Source of the DNA: JAGXLC01 sp041686375
Lineage (GTDB): Bacteria > Bacteroidota > Bacteroidia > Bacteroidales > UBA12077
Direction: 5' to 3'
NCBI GenBank assembly: GCA_041686375.1
Contig: JAWLEB010000014.1
Location: 6,138-70,137, forward strand
DNA: 64,000 nt
Shown here one piece after another: positions 36,805 to 45,066 of the stretch. The stretch's first letter is position 1. Each line of letters begins with the position of its first letter. The notes below the pieces were generated by a model that was not told the DNA's origin, did no database searches, and saw nothing but the letters and a program-made list of their open reading frames with translations. The position numbers and the translations under genes were made by a program.

Positions 36805-37428
36805 TTACTTTAAATAATTTTGAAATTCGTTCTGCATCTTTTCTATCTTCGGATCAATTCGAAATTTGCAATATGGTTGATTGGGATTTTTTTGGTAGAA
36901 ATCCTGATGATAATCTTCTGCAGCATAAAAATTGGAGAATGGCTCTATGTCCGTTACAATAAGATTCGAAAATTCTCCGGATACATCTAAATTGTTTTTC
37001 GATTTTTCGGCTACAAGCTTTTGATTTTCATTATGATAAAATATTACTGATCTGTACTGACTGCCGATATCAGGACCTTGCCTGTTCTGTGTTGTTGGAT
37101 CATGTGTTCTCCAGAACACTGCAAGAAGCTCTTCATAGTTTATAATCTCAGGATCATATTTAATCTGAACCACCTCGGCATGTCCTGTTTGTCCGCTTGT
37201 TACTTCCCGGTAGGTCGGATGATTTACATTTCCGCCAGAATACCCGGAGGTAACTGACTCCACTCCTTTTAGAGACTGAAATACGGCTTCTACACACCAA
37301 AAACATCCAGCTCCTAAAGTTGCCGTTTCGAGCTTTTTATCATTCATAACATCTTTATTTTGACTGTATAAAACATTCAAGTTGAGCAATATAAATAGTA
37401 ATATAAATATTTTTACTGTAGGTTTCAT
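36805..37428 (-). CDS. msrA: Peptide methionine-S-sulfoxide reductase, exported
   Basis: A 207-residue MsrA. The active site is GAGCFWCVEAVF (catalytic Cys42); SGYSGGNVNHPTYREV, GHAEVVQI, DYHQDFY and PYCKFRI are family blocks. An N-terminal signal peptide (residues 1-22, cleavage near LYSQ) places it in the periplasm, where it would repair oxidised methionines. No MsrB domain is fused. Its start codon is the terminal ATG of repeat-B copy 5. It lies between an IS66 remnant and the repeat. Confidence 0.93.
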   Translation of the reverse strand: MKPTVKIFILLFILLNLNVLYSQNKDVMNDKKLETATLGAGCFWCVEAVFQSLKGVESVTSGYSGGNVNHPTYREVTSGQTGHAEVVQIKYDPEIINYEELLAVFWRTHDPTTQNRQGPDIGSQYRSVIFYHNENQKLVAEKSKNNLDVSGEFSNLIVTDIEPFSNFYAAEDYHQDFYQKNPNQPYCKFRIDPKIEKMQNEFQNYLK

Positions 37429-37560
37429 TTGGATAAAGTTAGATTATTAGTTTCATGCTCTGAGACTTATTGATACAAAAGTCAACGTACGTTCATTCTG
37501 CATTCCATGGAACCCTCATGCTTGATGCATAGGCTTTTGTCTATTTTAGTGGATGAGGAT
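37426..37560 (-). repeat. Dispersed repeat family B, copy 5; ends at the msrA start codon
   Basis: Minus-strand copy: CTCATCCACTAAAATAGACAAAAG start, GCATCAAGCATGAGGG, TTCCATGGAATGCAGAATG, palindrome AACGTACGTT, TTGACTTTTGTATCAATAAG, and TAATAATCTAACTTTATCCAAATG, whose ATG starts msrA. Copies 4 and 5 flank the IS66 remnant and msrA as direct repeats. Confidence 0.85.
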
Positions 37561-37661
37561 GAGAATTTTATTTTTTGACTTTTATTGTACAACAAATATT
37601 ACGCACTAAAAGTTGTAAAAAAAACATCTAAATATTTTTATATATACATAAAGATATGTTT

Positions 37662-37669
37662 TATATTTG
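37662..37669 (+). promoter_or_regulatory. Putative -7 element upstream of the ferredoxin gene
   Basis: TATATTTG fits TAnnTTTG exactly; no clear TTTG 19-21 bases upstream. It would give a leader of about 155 bases before 37832. The rest of 37561-37831 shows nothing else. Confidence 0.4.
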
Positions 37670-37831
37670 CAGTTGACGAATGATATACAAAAGGCATTTA
37701 AATCATAAATAAGCTATTGACAATATAATTTGGCAGACAGATGAGGAATAAACTTCTTATATATACTTTTACCCTGCCGAAAGATTCTTTTGGTAAACGC
37801 TATTATAACATAATAAAATAACGATAAGCAT

Positions 37832-38023
37832 ATGAAAAAAAAAGTCGTGATAAACAAAAAAATGTGCCCACAGAATCACCCTTGTCCAACCGTAAATATT
37901 TGTCCGGTTGGCGCCATAGAGCAATCTTCCCCGTTTAGTGCTCCTGAAATCAACAGGTTGAAATGTACAGGATGTGGAATATGCCTGAATACATGCTTTG
38001 CTTTTCAATGTGCAAATTGTTAG
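37832..38023 (+). CDS. Small 4Fe-4S ferredoxin-like protein
   Basis: A 63-residue protein with nine Cys. The C-terminal motif CTGCGICLNTC (Cys45/48/51/55) is a standard 4Fe-4S pattern, but lacks the usual Pro after the fourth Cys. The N-terminal motif is spaced C12-x5-C18-x5-CP (CPQNHPCPTVNICPVGAI), unlike a normal Cx2Cx2Cx3CP. Two extra Cys end the protein (CANC, residues 60 and 63). Similar small proteins with the CPQNHxCP motif occur in anaerobes and are of unknown role. Probably an electron carrier. A strong terminator follows. Confidence 0.8.
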   Translation: MKKKVVINKKMCPQNHPCPTVNICPVGAIEQSSPFSAPEINRLKCTGCGICLNTCFAFQCANC

Positions 38024-38061
38024 GACACTGTTAACTAAGTGAATTGTGATTCTGTCACGAA

Positions 38062-38092
38062 AAAGCCTGCATTGTTGAGTAATGCAGGCTTT
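38062..38092. terminator. Bidirectional terminator
   Basis: Perfect 12-pair stem (AAAGCCTGCATT with AATGCAGGCTTT), 7-base loop, A run on the left and T-rich right flank. It serves the ferredoxin gene (plus) and the dipeptidase (minus). Confidence 0.85.
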
Positions 38093-38126
38093 ATTTTATC
38101 TTGAACTGTTTATTTTACCTTATGTA

Positions 38127-39362
38127 TCAACTGTTCGAACTTAACTCTTCAACCTCCTTAAATACCCGTAAAAAATTTTCTCCCCATATTTTCTTAATCT
38201 CCTCCTCGGAATAACCTCTTTCTACCAGTTCTTTGGTCACATTTGGCATTTGACTCACATCACTACAGTCTTCCAGTCTTGCTCCTCCGTCGAAATCTGT
38301 ACCTATACCAACATAATCAATTCCGATAGTTTCCACAACATGGTCAATGTGGTCAACCATATCCTCAATTGAAGCCAGCTTTTGAGGATATTTTTTATTG
38401 ATCTCACGCCATTCTTGGCGTGCTTTTTCTCTTTCTTCTTCGTCTAATTCATCAAAGCTACCATATTTTTTACGGAGGGCGCTAAACGCTGAATCTCTTT
38501 GTGGATCTTCCTCCATTTCTTTAATATAATTTGTCAAAAAACAAATTTGTATAACTCCTCCATTTTCTTTTAATTTCATAAGCATCTCATCTGAAAGGTT
38601 CCTGTTATTATCACATAAAGTTCTTACACACGAATGCGAAGCTATCACAGGGGCTTCAGAGACTTCGATTACATCATTAAATGCCTCATCTGAAATATGT
38701 GACACATCTATAATCATCCCTAATTCATTCATCTTCTCCACTACATCTACACCGAATTCACTTAATCCATTATGTTCAGCTCCGTCCGGGTCCGTTGAAG
38801 AATCGCATATATCGTTGTTTCTTGTGTGACATAAAGTAATATATCGTGCTCCTAAATTATAAAAACTATCTACATTGGCTAAATCTCTGTTAATCGGATA
38901 CCCGTTCTCAAGTCCAATGTAAATAGCCCGCTTTCCTTTGTTTTCTATCTTCTTTGCATCCTCTGCTTTTAGGGCTAGTTCAGCTATGTCCTGATTATTC
39001 CTGACGGAATTATGTATAGTGTCAAAAATTTCGATCGCCTTATTTTTGGCTTTTTTATAACCTGATGGCGTTCTGTCGTCCTGGCCTAAAAATACTGCAA
39101 AAAATGCAGCATCAAGACCGCCTTCTTTCATGCGCGGAAGATCAACAGACGACTGATCATCAGTACCCTCGTGGTTCACACCAATATCAAAATCATCCCG
39201 GACCATATTTAATGGTGTATCATTGTGGGTGTCAATTGTTAATGCTTCTGCATGAATTTTTAAATATTTGTCTCTTTCTTTTTCTGTGTTTTGTTGACAG
39301 TTAGTTAAAAAAACACCAAAAGAAATAATCACTAAGGATGTAATAATTTTTTTCATCTTCAT
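38127..39362 (-). CDS. Membrane dipeptidase (M19) lipoprotein
   Basis: A 411-residue renal-dipeptidase-like M19 metalloenzyme. Lipobox with Cys22 (FLTNC). Zinc-site motifs: THNDTP (His46/Asp48), HTRNNDICDS, IDVSHISDEAF and ASHSCVRTLCDNNRNL, and the C-terminal GTDFDGG. It would cleave dipeptides, often with D-residues at the second position, at the cell envelope. Start could be the second Met. Convergent with the ferredoxin gene. 39363-39721 upstream shows no gene or clear signal. Confidence 0.92.
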   Translation of the reverse strand: MKMKKIITSLVIISFGVFLTNCQQNTEKERDKYLKIHAEALTIDTHNDTPLNMVRDDFDIGVNHEGTDDQSSVDLPRMKEGGLDAAFFAVFLGQDDRTPSGYKKAKNKAIEIFDTIHNSVRNNQDIAELALKAEDAKKIENKGKRAIYIGLENGYPINRDLANVDSFYNLGARYITLCHTRNNDICDSSTDPDGAEHNGLSEFGVDVVEKMNELGMIIDVSHISDEAFNDVIEVSEAPVIASHSCVRTLCDNNRNLSDEMLMKLKENGGVIQICFLTNYIKEMEEDPQRDSAFSALRKKYGSFDELDEEEREKARQEWREINKKYPQKLASIEDMVDHIDHVVETIGIDYVGIGTDFDGGARLEDCSDVSQMPNVTKELVERGYSEEEIKKIWGENFLRVFKEVEELSSNS

Positions 39363-39721
39363 TATTTTTGAAATTTAATAGTTTATATCCTTATAAAAGC
39401 TTATTAATAAAGCTTTATTATTCGATACACTTTTTGACTTTGCATAAGTTGCTAAGTTTAATTGTCCTTTTTACCAATATTTAGAATTGGTTTTATTGAA
39501 TAGAAAGAAGGCGGTTAAGAAATATGAAGTAATTCAGTGGTTAAATCCACCGGGAATAAAAGTTTATTGAAACAAATTTTCAGGCACCAATTAACAAAAA
39601 GGATCTGTACAATAAAACAGACTGAATTATACCCACATCATGATGAAAAAAATATAATTGAATATCAGTAAATTTGTGTTTCAATATCTCCAAACAGATA
39701 AAAGGTTTGAACGCTCACAAT
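39363..39721. other. Intergenic stretch without recognised content
   Basis: 359 bases between the dipeptidase start and the end of the methyltransferase gene, both on the minus strand. AT-rich; all frames are broken by stops and no repeat or hairpin with a U tract was seen. It probably holds the dipeptidase promoter, but no exact TAnnTTTG was found. Confidence 0.5.
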
Positions 39722-40423
39722 TTAATATTTTTTCCCGCTCTCATCCAACATCGGTACAAATCTTACCGTACTGATTTCTTGTTTTTTTAATTCACTGTCT
39801 TGTTTCTCAAAAAGTACCATTTCCTGTACAAACTGTCCACCAATGGGAATTACCATTCGTCCCCCTTCGGCAAGCTGTTCTTCTAATGGTTCCGGAATAT
39901 CAGAAGGAGCGCATGTAACAATTATTGCATCAAATGGAGCATGTTCTTCCCATCCTTTATATCCGTCACCAATTTTGAACTTAATATTATTATATCCTTG
40001 TTTCTGAAGGTTTTTCTGAGCTTCTTCCGCTAATTCTTTGATTATTTCAATTGTATATACCTCAGATGTTATATGGGATATTACTGCTGCCTGATACCCT
40101 GAGCCAGTACCTATTTCAAGAACTTTATCCCCCTCTTCAAGTTCCAATAATTCCGTCATCAGTGCCACCATATAAGGCTGTGATATGGTCTGCCCATTCC
40201 CAATTGGCAATGGCCTGTCGGCATAGGCCATATCACGGTAGTTTTCAGGTACATATACATGCCTGTCAACATCTTTCATTGCAGCGATTACTTTCGGATC
40301 CTTAATTCCTCTGTCCGCTATCTGTTCCCTAACCATTTGTTGCTTTTCTTTGTGATAAGTCTGAGCAAAAATTGTTACGGGTACAATACCAAATAACATT
40401 AGACCGATAAATAGTTTCTTCAT
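39722..40423 (-). CDS. pcm: Protein-L-isoaspartate O-methyltransferase, exported
   Basis: A 233-residue isoaspartyl methyltransferase that starts repair of damaged Asp/Asn sites using SAM. Motifs: MVREQIADRGIKDPKVIAAM, ISQPYMVALMTELL, SAM-binding LEIGTGSGYQAAV, and VTCAPSDIPEPLEEQL. A clear signal peptide (residues 1-20, cleavage after IFA) puts it outside the cytoplasm, which is unusual because SAM is a cytoplasmic cofactor; exported PIMTs are known in some Gram-negatives. Confidence 0.92.
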   Translation of the reverse strand: MKKLFIGLMLFGIVPVTIFAQTYHKEKQQMVREQIADRGIKDPKVIAAMKDVDRHVYVPENYRDMAYADRPLPIGNGQTISQPYMVALMTELLELEEGDKVLEIGTGSGYQAAVISHITSEVYTIEIIKELAEEAQKNLQKQGYNNIKFKIGDGYKGWEEHAPFDAIIVTCAPSDIPEPLEEQLAEGGRMVIPIGGQFVQEMVLFEKQDSELKKQEISTVRFVPMLDESGKKY

Positions 40424-40584
40424 AATTTCAAGTTTTTTATATATTACGAAATTAACACATTAAGGCATTAATGTCAACAGGAATTTTTCCAATCGGATAT
40501 TATGCTCAGATAAAATGAATAAGCTGGATTAACTGAAAGCTAAAAAAATAAAATTTATTTTACTATAGTCAAAGGTCTTTGTTT

Positions 40585-43518
40585 TTAAACATCGTTTAAG
40601 GCTTGATATAAGATTTCAACAGGATGAAGGGCTGCCCTTCCGGTTCCCTCTTTAATTTGTTGTCTGCAGCTTGTTCCCGGGGCACAAATCAGAGTATTCT
40701 CATCAGCTTCTCTAATAGCCGGGAAAAGTACCATTTCACCAATTTTCATAGATATGTCGTAATGTTCCTTCTCAAAACCAAAAGAGCCTGCCATACCACA
40801 GCATCCTGAAGGTATCTCTTCAACCTGGTAATTTAAAGGAATTGAAAGCATCCTCTTCATTGCGTTGGTCGAAATTATAGCTTTTTGCTGGCAGTGACCG
40901 TGCAGAAGTATTTTTTCCTTCTTGTCAGTAAATTGGGTTTGACGGATAACCCTTTTTTCCATTTCTTCGATGAGAAATTCATCTAACATGAACACATGTT
41001 TTGCTAAGTGTTCGGCATCTTTTCTTCTGCTGGTTGATACCAAATCCGGGTATTCATCCCTAAATGTGAGAATTGCCGAAGGTTCAATACCTACCAAAGG
41101 TGTTTTGTCTGTAATTTTATCTTTTAGTAACTCAATATTTTTGTTGGCTATTTTCTTCGCCTTTCTCAGCAATCCTTTTGATAGAAATGTTCTGCCACTT
41201 TCTTTGTGTATTGGTATTTTAACAGTATAACCCAGATTTGTGAGCAGTTTAACTGTTTGTACCCCTATACCGGAGTCATTATAATTTGTGAATTCATCAT
41301 TAAACAGGTAAACTGTACCGTTTTCAGCCTCTTTTTTATTCATATTCTGAACATAGTGCTTCATCCAATCTTTCAATGTGAATGAATTCACCAGCGGAAA
41401 TTGTCTTTCTTGTGCAAATCCAAGGCTCGCTTTAACCATCCGTGACATGAAAGGGTTCTTGAGAAAAAAGTTGTAAAGTTTTGGGAAAATACTGCCAAGC
41501 CTGTTAAAAAATGTAATATTGGCAATTAATTTTACCCTTAGCGGCACTCCATTGGAGTCATAATAATGCTGCAAAAATTCAGTCTTAAGCTTAGCCACAT
41601 CGACACTGGAAGGGCACTCGGATTTACAGGCTTTGCAAGATAGACACAGATCCATCACTTCATAAATATCCTGGTGGTTAAATGGATTTTTATGCACTGA
41701 ATCGGTAAGATATTCTCTAAGGATATTTGCCCTGGCACGGGTAACATCGTGTTCGTCCCTTGTGGCCTTATAACTGGGGCACATAGTTCCACCAGCAGTT
41801 TCTGTTTTTCTGCAGTCTCCACTTCCATTGCATTTTTCTGTTGCTCGTATTATTCCTCCTGCTTCAGAAAAATTGAAAATTGTTTCTATTTCTTGTGTTG
41901 TTCTTCTCTGCTCATACCTCAAATTGTTTGTCATTGCGGGTGCATTGGTAATTTTCCCGGGATTGAGAATATGGTTGGGATCCCATGTATTTTTGATATC
42001 CTGTATGACCTTATAATTTTTTTGACCCAGAACAATAGGAATAAAGCCACTCCTGACACGGCCATCGCCATGTTCCCCGCTCATGGAACCTTTGTATTTT
42101 TTCACTAGATAAGCAATTTCAGTTCCAATAGTTTTAAAAAGCTTTACACCTTCTGCTGTTTTCAGGTTAAGAACGGGTCTTAAGTGTAGTTCTCCAGAAC
42201 CAACATGCGCATAATACACACATCTTAAATTATATTGTTCCATTATTTGGTGAAATTCATCCATGTATTCCGGGAGCACTTCTACACTTACAGCCGTATC
42301 TTCAACCACGGAAACCGGTCGTTCATCTCCCTTCATATTTGAAAGTATTCCCAATCCGGCTTTTCTCAAGTCCCATATTTTCTGGGCATCAGGATAATAA
42401 ATCAATGGATAATGATAACCATACCCATTCTTTTTCAGATCACTAATCAATTCGTTACAGGTTTCGTCTATTTCTTGCTGTGAATTCCGGGCAAATTCAA
42501 TAATCAATATGGCTTTGGGCTCTCCTTTTATAAAAAACCTGTTCCTCCTTTGCTCAATGTTGCCTTTTGTCAGATCTAGTATAATATCATCCATCATTTC
42601 CACAGCTCCCGGATAATGATTCAATGCAATCAAATTTGCTTCAAAAGCTTCCCGCCGGGTTTCAAAATGTACTGCCATAACAGCCTTATAATCTGGTGGC
42701 AGAGGAACAAGATTAAGTGTGATTTCGGTTATGAAAAGCAACGTTCCTTCGGATCCGCAAATAAGCCTGGACAAATTAACAGGTTTGCTGCTTGTCTTGC
42801 TGAAAACTTCGGAATCTAAAAGCAAATCAACAGCATATCCGGTATTACGTCTATATATTGAAGGATCGGGGTATTCATTTTTTATCTCTTCTTGAACATC
42901 CGGATCGGATAACAAATTGTTTATATTCTGATAGATTGCTCCTTCAAATGAATTTTCATGCAGCTTATCCTCAAATTCATTTTTAGATAAATCTTTGAAT
43001 TCAACTTCTGTTCCATCGCTTAGAAAACCTTTTACTGAAATGGTATGATCCCGGGTAGAACCATATAAAATGGAATGTGCGCCGCAAGCATTGTTTCCAA
43101 CCATGCCTCCTATCATACAACGATTTGAAGTTGATGTTTCCGGGCCAAAAAACAAACCATACTTTTTCAAGTAAAAATTGAGATCAGCCAAAATTACCCC
43201 GGGTTGTACTTTAACCCACTTGTCTTCTGTATTCAGTTCCAGGATTTCGGACATGTAGCGGGAAACATCGACAATAATGCCGGAACCTACTACCTGCCCT
43301 GCAAGTGAAGTTCCTGCAGTTCTTGGTATTAATCCTGTTTTTGTCTGCGCAGCAAATTCAATTAAACATCGAATATCTTCTTTATGCTTTGGCTTTGCAA
43401 CGGCTATGGGAATTTCCCTGTAAACAGACGCATCAGTGGCATAAAGTAATCTTGTTTTTTTGTCTAAATGAAAATCTCCGTCAAGTTTACCGGATAATTG
43501 ATCTAATAAATGCTGCAT
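40585..43518 (-). CDS. FAD-linked oxidase fused to Fe-S oxidoreductase (D-2-hydroxyacid dehydrogenase type)
   Basis: A 977-residue fusion from MQHLLDQLSGKL (the longer frame to 43542 runs into a pseudogene and is rejected). Residues ~1-450: FAD_binding_4 (GTSLAGQVVGSGIIVDVS, MVGNNACGAHSI) and FAD-oxidase C domain (YYAHVGSGELHLRPV, SGEHGDGRVRSGF). Then two 4Fe-4S motifs (CNGSGDCRK..MCPSYKAT; CLSCKACKSECP) and a C-terminal CCG domain (HGHCQQKA; CCGMAGSFGFE). Layout and size match YdiJ-like D-2-hydroxyglutarate or D-lactate dehydrogenases. Substrate cannot be fixed from sequence. Confidence 0.9.
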   Translation of the reverse strand: MQHLLDQLSGKLDGDFHLDKKTRLLYATDASVYREIPIAVAKPKHKEDIRCLIEFAAQTKTGLIPRTAGTSLAGQVVGSGIIVDVSRYMSEILELNTEDKWVKVQPGVILADLNFYLKKYGLFFGPETSTSNRCMIGGMVGNNACGAHSILYGSTRDHTISVKGFLSDGTEVEFKDLSKNEFEDKLHENSFEGAIYQNINNLLSDPDVQEEIKNEYPDPSIYRRNTGYAVDLLLDSEVFSKTSSKPVNLSRLICGSEGTLLFITEITLNLVPLPPDYKAVMAVHFETRREAFEANLIALNHYPGAVEMMDDIILDLTKGNIEQRRNRFFIKGEPKAILIIEFARNSQQEIDETCNELISDLKKNGYGYHYPLIYYPDAQKIWDLRKAGLGILSNMKGDERPVSVVEDTAVSVEVLPEYMDEFHQIMEQYNLRCVYYAHVGSGELHLRPVLNLKTAEGVKLFKTIGTEIAYLVKKYKGSMSGEHGDGRVRSGFIPIVLGQKNYKVIQDIKNTWDPNHILNPGKITNAPAMTNNLRYEQRRTTQEIETIFNFSEAGGIIRATEKCNGSGDCRKTETAGGTMCPSYKATRDEHDVTRARANILREYLTDSVHKNPFNHQDIYEVMDLCLSCKACKSECPSSVDVAKLKTEFLQHYYDSNGVPLRVKLIANITFFNRLGSIFPKLYNFFLKNPFMSRMVKASLGFAQERQFPLVNSFTLKDWMKHYVQNMNKKEAENGTVYLFNDEFTNYNDSGIGVQTVKLLTNLGYTVKIPIHKESGRTFLSKGLLRKAKKIANKNIELLKDKITDKTPLVGIEPSAILTFRDEYPDLVSTSRRKDAEHLAKHVFMLDEFLIEEMEKRVIRQTQFTDKKEKILLHGHCQQKAIISTNAMKRMLSIPLNYQVEEIPSGCCGMAGSFGFEKEHYDISMKIGEMVLFPAIREADENTLICAPGTSCRQQIKEGTGRAALHPVEILYQALNDV

Positions 43519-43528
43519 AGAGAATTTA

Positions 43529-43830
43529 TTATAACAGTCCAAGCAATTTGTTTCTTAACCTGGACACTAATTGTACTTTGGTTCTTATTTCAATGAGATT
43601 AAAAGGCCTGGTGAAAAAATCATCAGCGCCAGCCTTCAAACCGGTCTTTTCTGAGTCCTTATCAAATAAGGCTTTCACCATGATAATAATGTTTGTATTG
43701 AGATCATCGGTTTTTTCATCGCTTTACATACTTTAAATTTATTCATTTTTGGTATCATAAGATCCAGCAGGATGAGTTCCGGAAAATTTATTTTTGTATT
43801 TTCCAGAGCACTTTTATAAAAATCAACAAG
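43529..43830 (-). pseudogene. Truncated, frameshifted response regulator receiver domain
   Basis: The minus strand reads KINFPELILLDLMIPKMNKFKVCKAMKK; after one missing base in an A run at the KK it continues TDDLNTNIIIMVKALFDKDSEKTGLKAGADDFFTRPFNLIEIRTKV and ends at a TAA at 43529. These are receiver-domain strands 3-5 (phospho-Asp in LLDL, KAGADDF). The N-terminal ~40 residues, with the first acidic pair, are missing: a stop stands just upstream. The single-base shift alone could be a sequence error, but the missing N-terminus supports decay. Confidence 0.8.
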
Positions 43831-44516
43831 TCAGCAAAAATACAAAAGATTTTTATATAAGAAGTAAGCAAAATTCCTACGGGAAAATTATCATCAACTT
43901 TAATAAACTACATTTGTAAACATTCACAAAAAATAAAACCTGTTTTGTCTACAAATATATCACATAATCTACAAATAAGTTTACATATGAAAACAATTCC
44001 CGAAAACGTATTATACCTTAAATAATTTTTTTATATGTGTAGTTTAATCAATTAGTTATAGTAATAATTTAAAATGTAACTTTAATAATTTAGGTTGTTT
44101 TTCTTGAAATGTGCTGAATTAAGTATTGAATTTACTTATAAAAAACTATATTCCAGTAAAATATGTACCTAAAATAAAATAATACTTCAGGTATAACAGC
44201 CATGTCCATACTTTGTAGCAATCCTTATACGCTCTGGCTTCTGTATGGGCAGAATTTATCCTTTTTTTAGAATAGCAACTTTAAATCAATATATTGTTTG
44301 TATAAATGAGGATAAAATAGACCGAATTATAGGTGTTATTACCCCATTTTTAATACTTGGAGTGCTTTCATAATAGCTTATTTGAGTATTATGAGCAACA
44401 TGTCCTGTTGTTTGTTGTATCATAGAATTGAAAAGGTGAAAGATTTAGAAAATATTAGTCAGATTGTTATATTATGGCATTGTTTAACGACTATGTGAGG
44501 CAAACAATAAAAATAT
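43831..44516. other. AT-rich gap, mostly empty
   Basis: About 690 bases with no credible gene. Two outlying copies of the TTTACA-type motif seen before the helix-turn-helix gene lie here (CATTTGTAAAC at 43911-43921; GTTTACATATG at 43979-43989). A frame around 44230-44360 reads without stops for ~40 codons but resembles nothing known to me. Confidence 0.45.
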
Positions 44517-44591
44517 ACAAATGTAAACTAAGGATTTCTGTTAAAGTTTACATATGTATATGATAAGTCTTAAAATATTATTTACATTTGT
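44517..44591 (+). promoter_or_regulatory. Cluster of operator-like repeats before an XRE regulator
   Basis: Three copies of one motif in 75 bases: ACAAATGTAAAC (44517-44528, inverted), GTTTACATATGT (44546-44557) and TTTACATTTGT (44581-44591). Consensus GTTTACATwTGT. The last copy ends 24 bases before the ATG of the helix-turn-helix gene, so autoregulation by that protein is the simplest reading. Two more copies lie about 530-600 bases upstream. Confidence 0.55.
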
Positions 44592-44614
44592 AATAATAAA
44601 CAAGACTAAATGTA

Positions 44615-45037
44615 ATGCAAGAAAGAATATTGCAGTTGTTAAAAGAATTAAACTTGTCATCTTCTAAACTGGCTGAAGAAATAGATGTTCAGAGATCTTC
44701 TATTTCTCATATTCTGGCTGGCAGAAATAAACCCAGTTTTGTTTTTATTCAAAAACTTCTGAAACGGTATCCTCAAATTAATTCCCGGTGGTTATTACTG
44801 GGTGAAGGTTCTCCACTGGTTAAGAATATCCAAACTTCTATGCCTTTTCATCAAACAGATAACCAAAAAAATACAGAATTAACTTCACGAGAATCAAATA
44901 TTCACAGTGAGTCTCCTGCTGAATCCGGAATAACCAATTCTGAAAAGAATAAAATCTCTGAGAAAGTTTCGATAAAAAAAATTGTTATCTTTTATTCTGA
45001 TAATCATTTCGAAGAATACTTACCTAAAACAAAATAA
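44615..45037 (+). CDS. XRE-family helix-turn-helix regulator
   Basis: A 140-residue protein with an N-terminal HTH_3 domain (~1-65: ILQLLKELNLSSSKLAEEID, VQRSSISHILAGRNKPS, YPQINSRWLLLGEG). The WLLLGEG motif is common in Bacteroidota regulators of this kind. A Ser/Asn-rich linker and a short basic-hydrophobic end (KKIVIFYSDNHFEEYLP) follow; that tail recurs in this family and may mediate oligomers. Upstream lie repeated TTTACAT motifs, likely operators. pyrD follows after 29 bases on the same strand, with its own -7 element. Confidence 0.85.
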   Translation: MQERILQLLKELNLSSSKLAEEIDVQRSSISHILAGRNKPSFVFIQKLLKRYPQINSRWLLLGEGSPLVKNIQTSMPFHQTDNQKNTELTSRESNIHSESPAESGITNSEKNKISEKVSIKKIVIFYSDNHFEEYLPKTK

Positions 45038-45047
45038 AATTTCTATT

Positions 45048-45055
45048 TATATTTG
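45048..45055 (+). promoter_or_regulatory. Putative -7 element of pyrD
   Basis: TATATTTG matches TAnnTTTG, 12 bases before the pyrD ATG, so the RNA would start almost at the coding start. No convincing TTTG lies 19-21 bases upstream. Confidence 0.4.
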
Positions 45056-45066
45056 CAGAAAAAATA

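Noticed and set aside
41749..42108. Long plus-strand frame inside the FAD/Fe-S dehydrogenase gene
   Set aside because: It is antisense to a well-supported gene with clear motifs; the frame has a hydrophobic, Cys-rich composition typical of antisense shadows.
44160..44400. A possible small gene in the gap before the XRE regulator
   Set aside because: Stops in all frames within ~45 codons and no recognisable motif.
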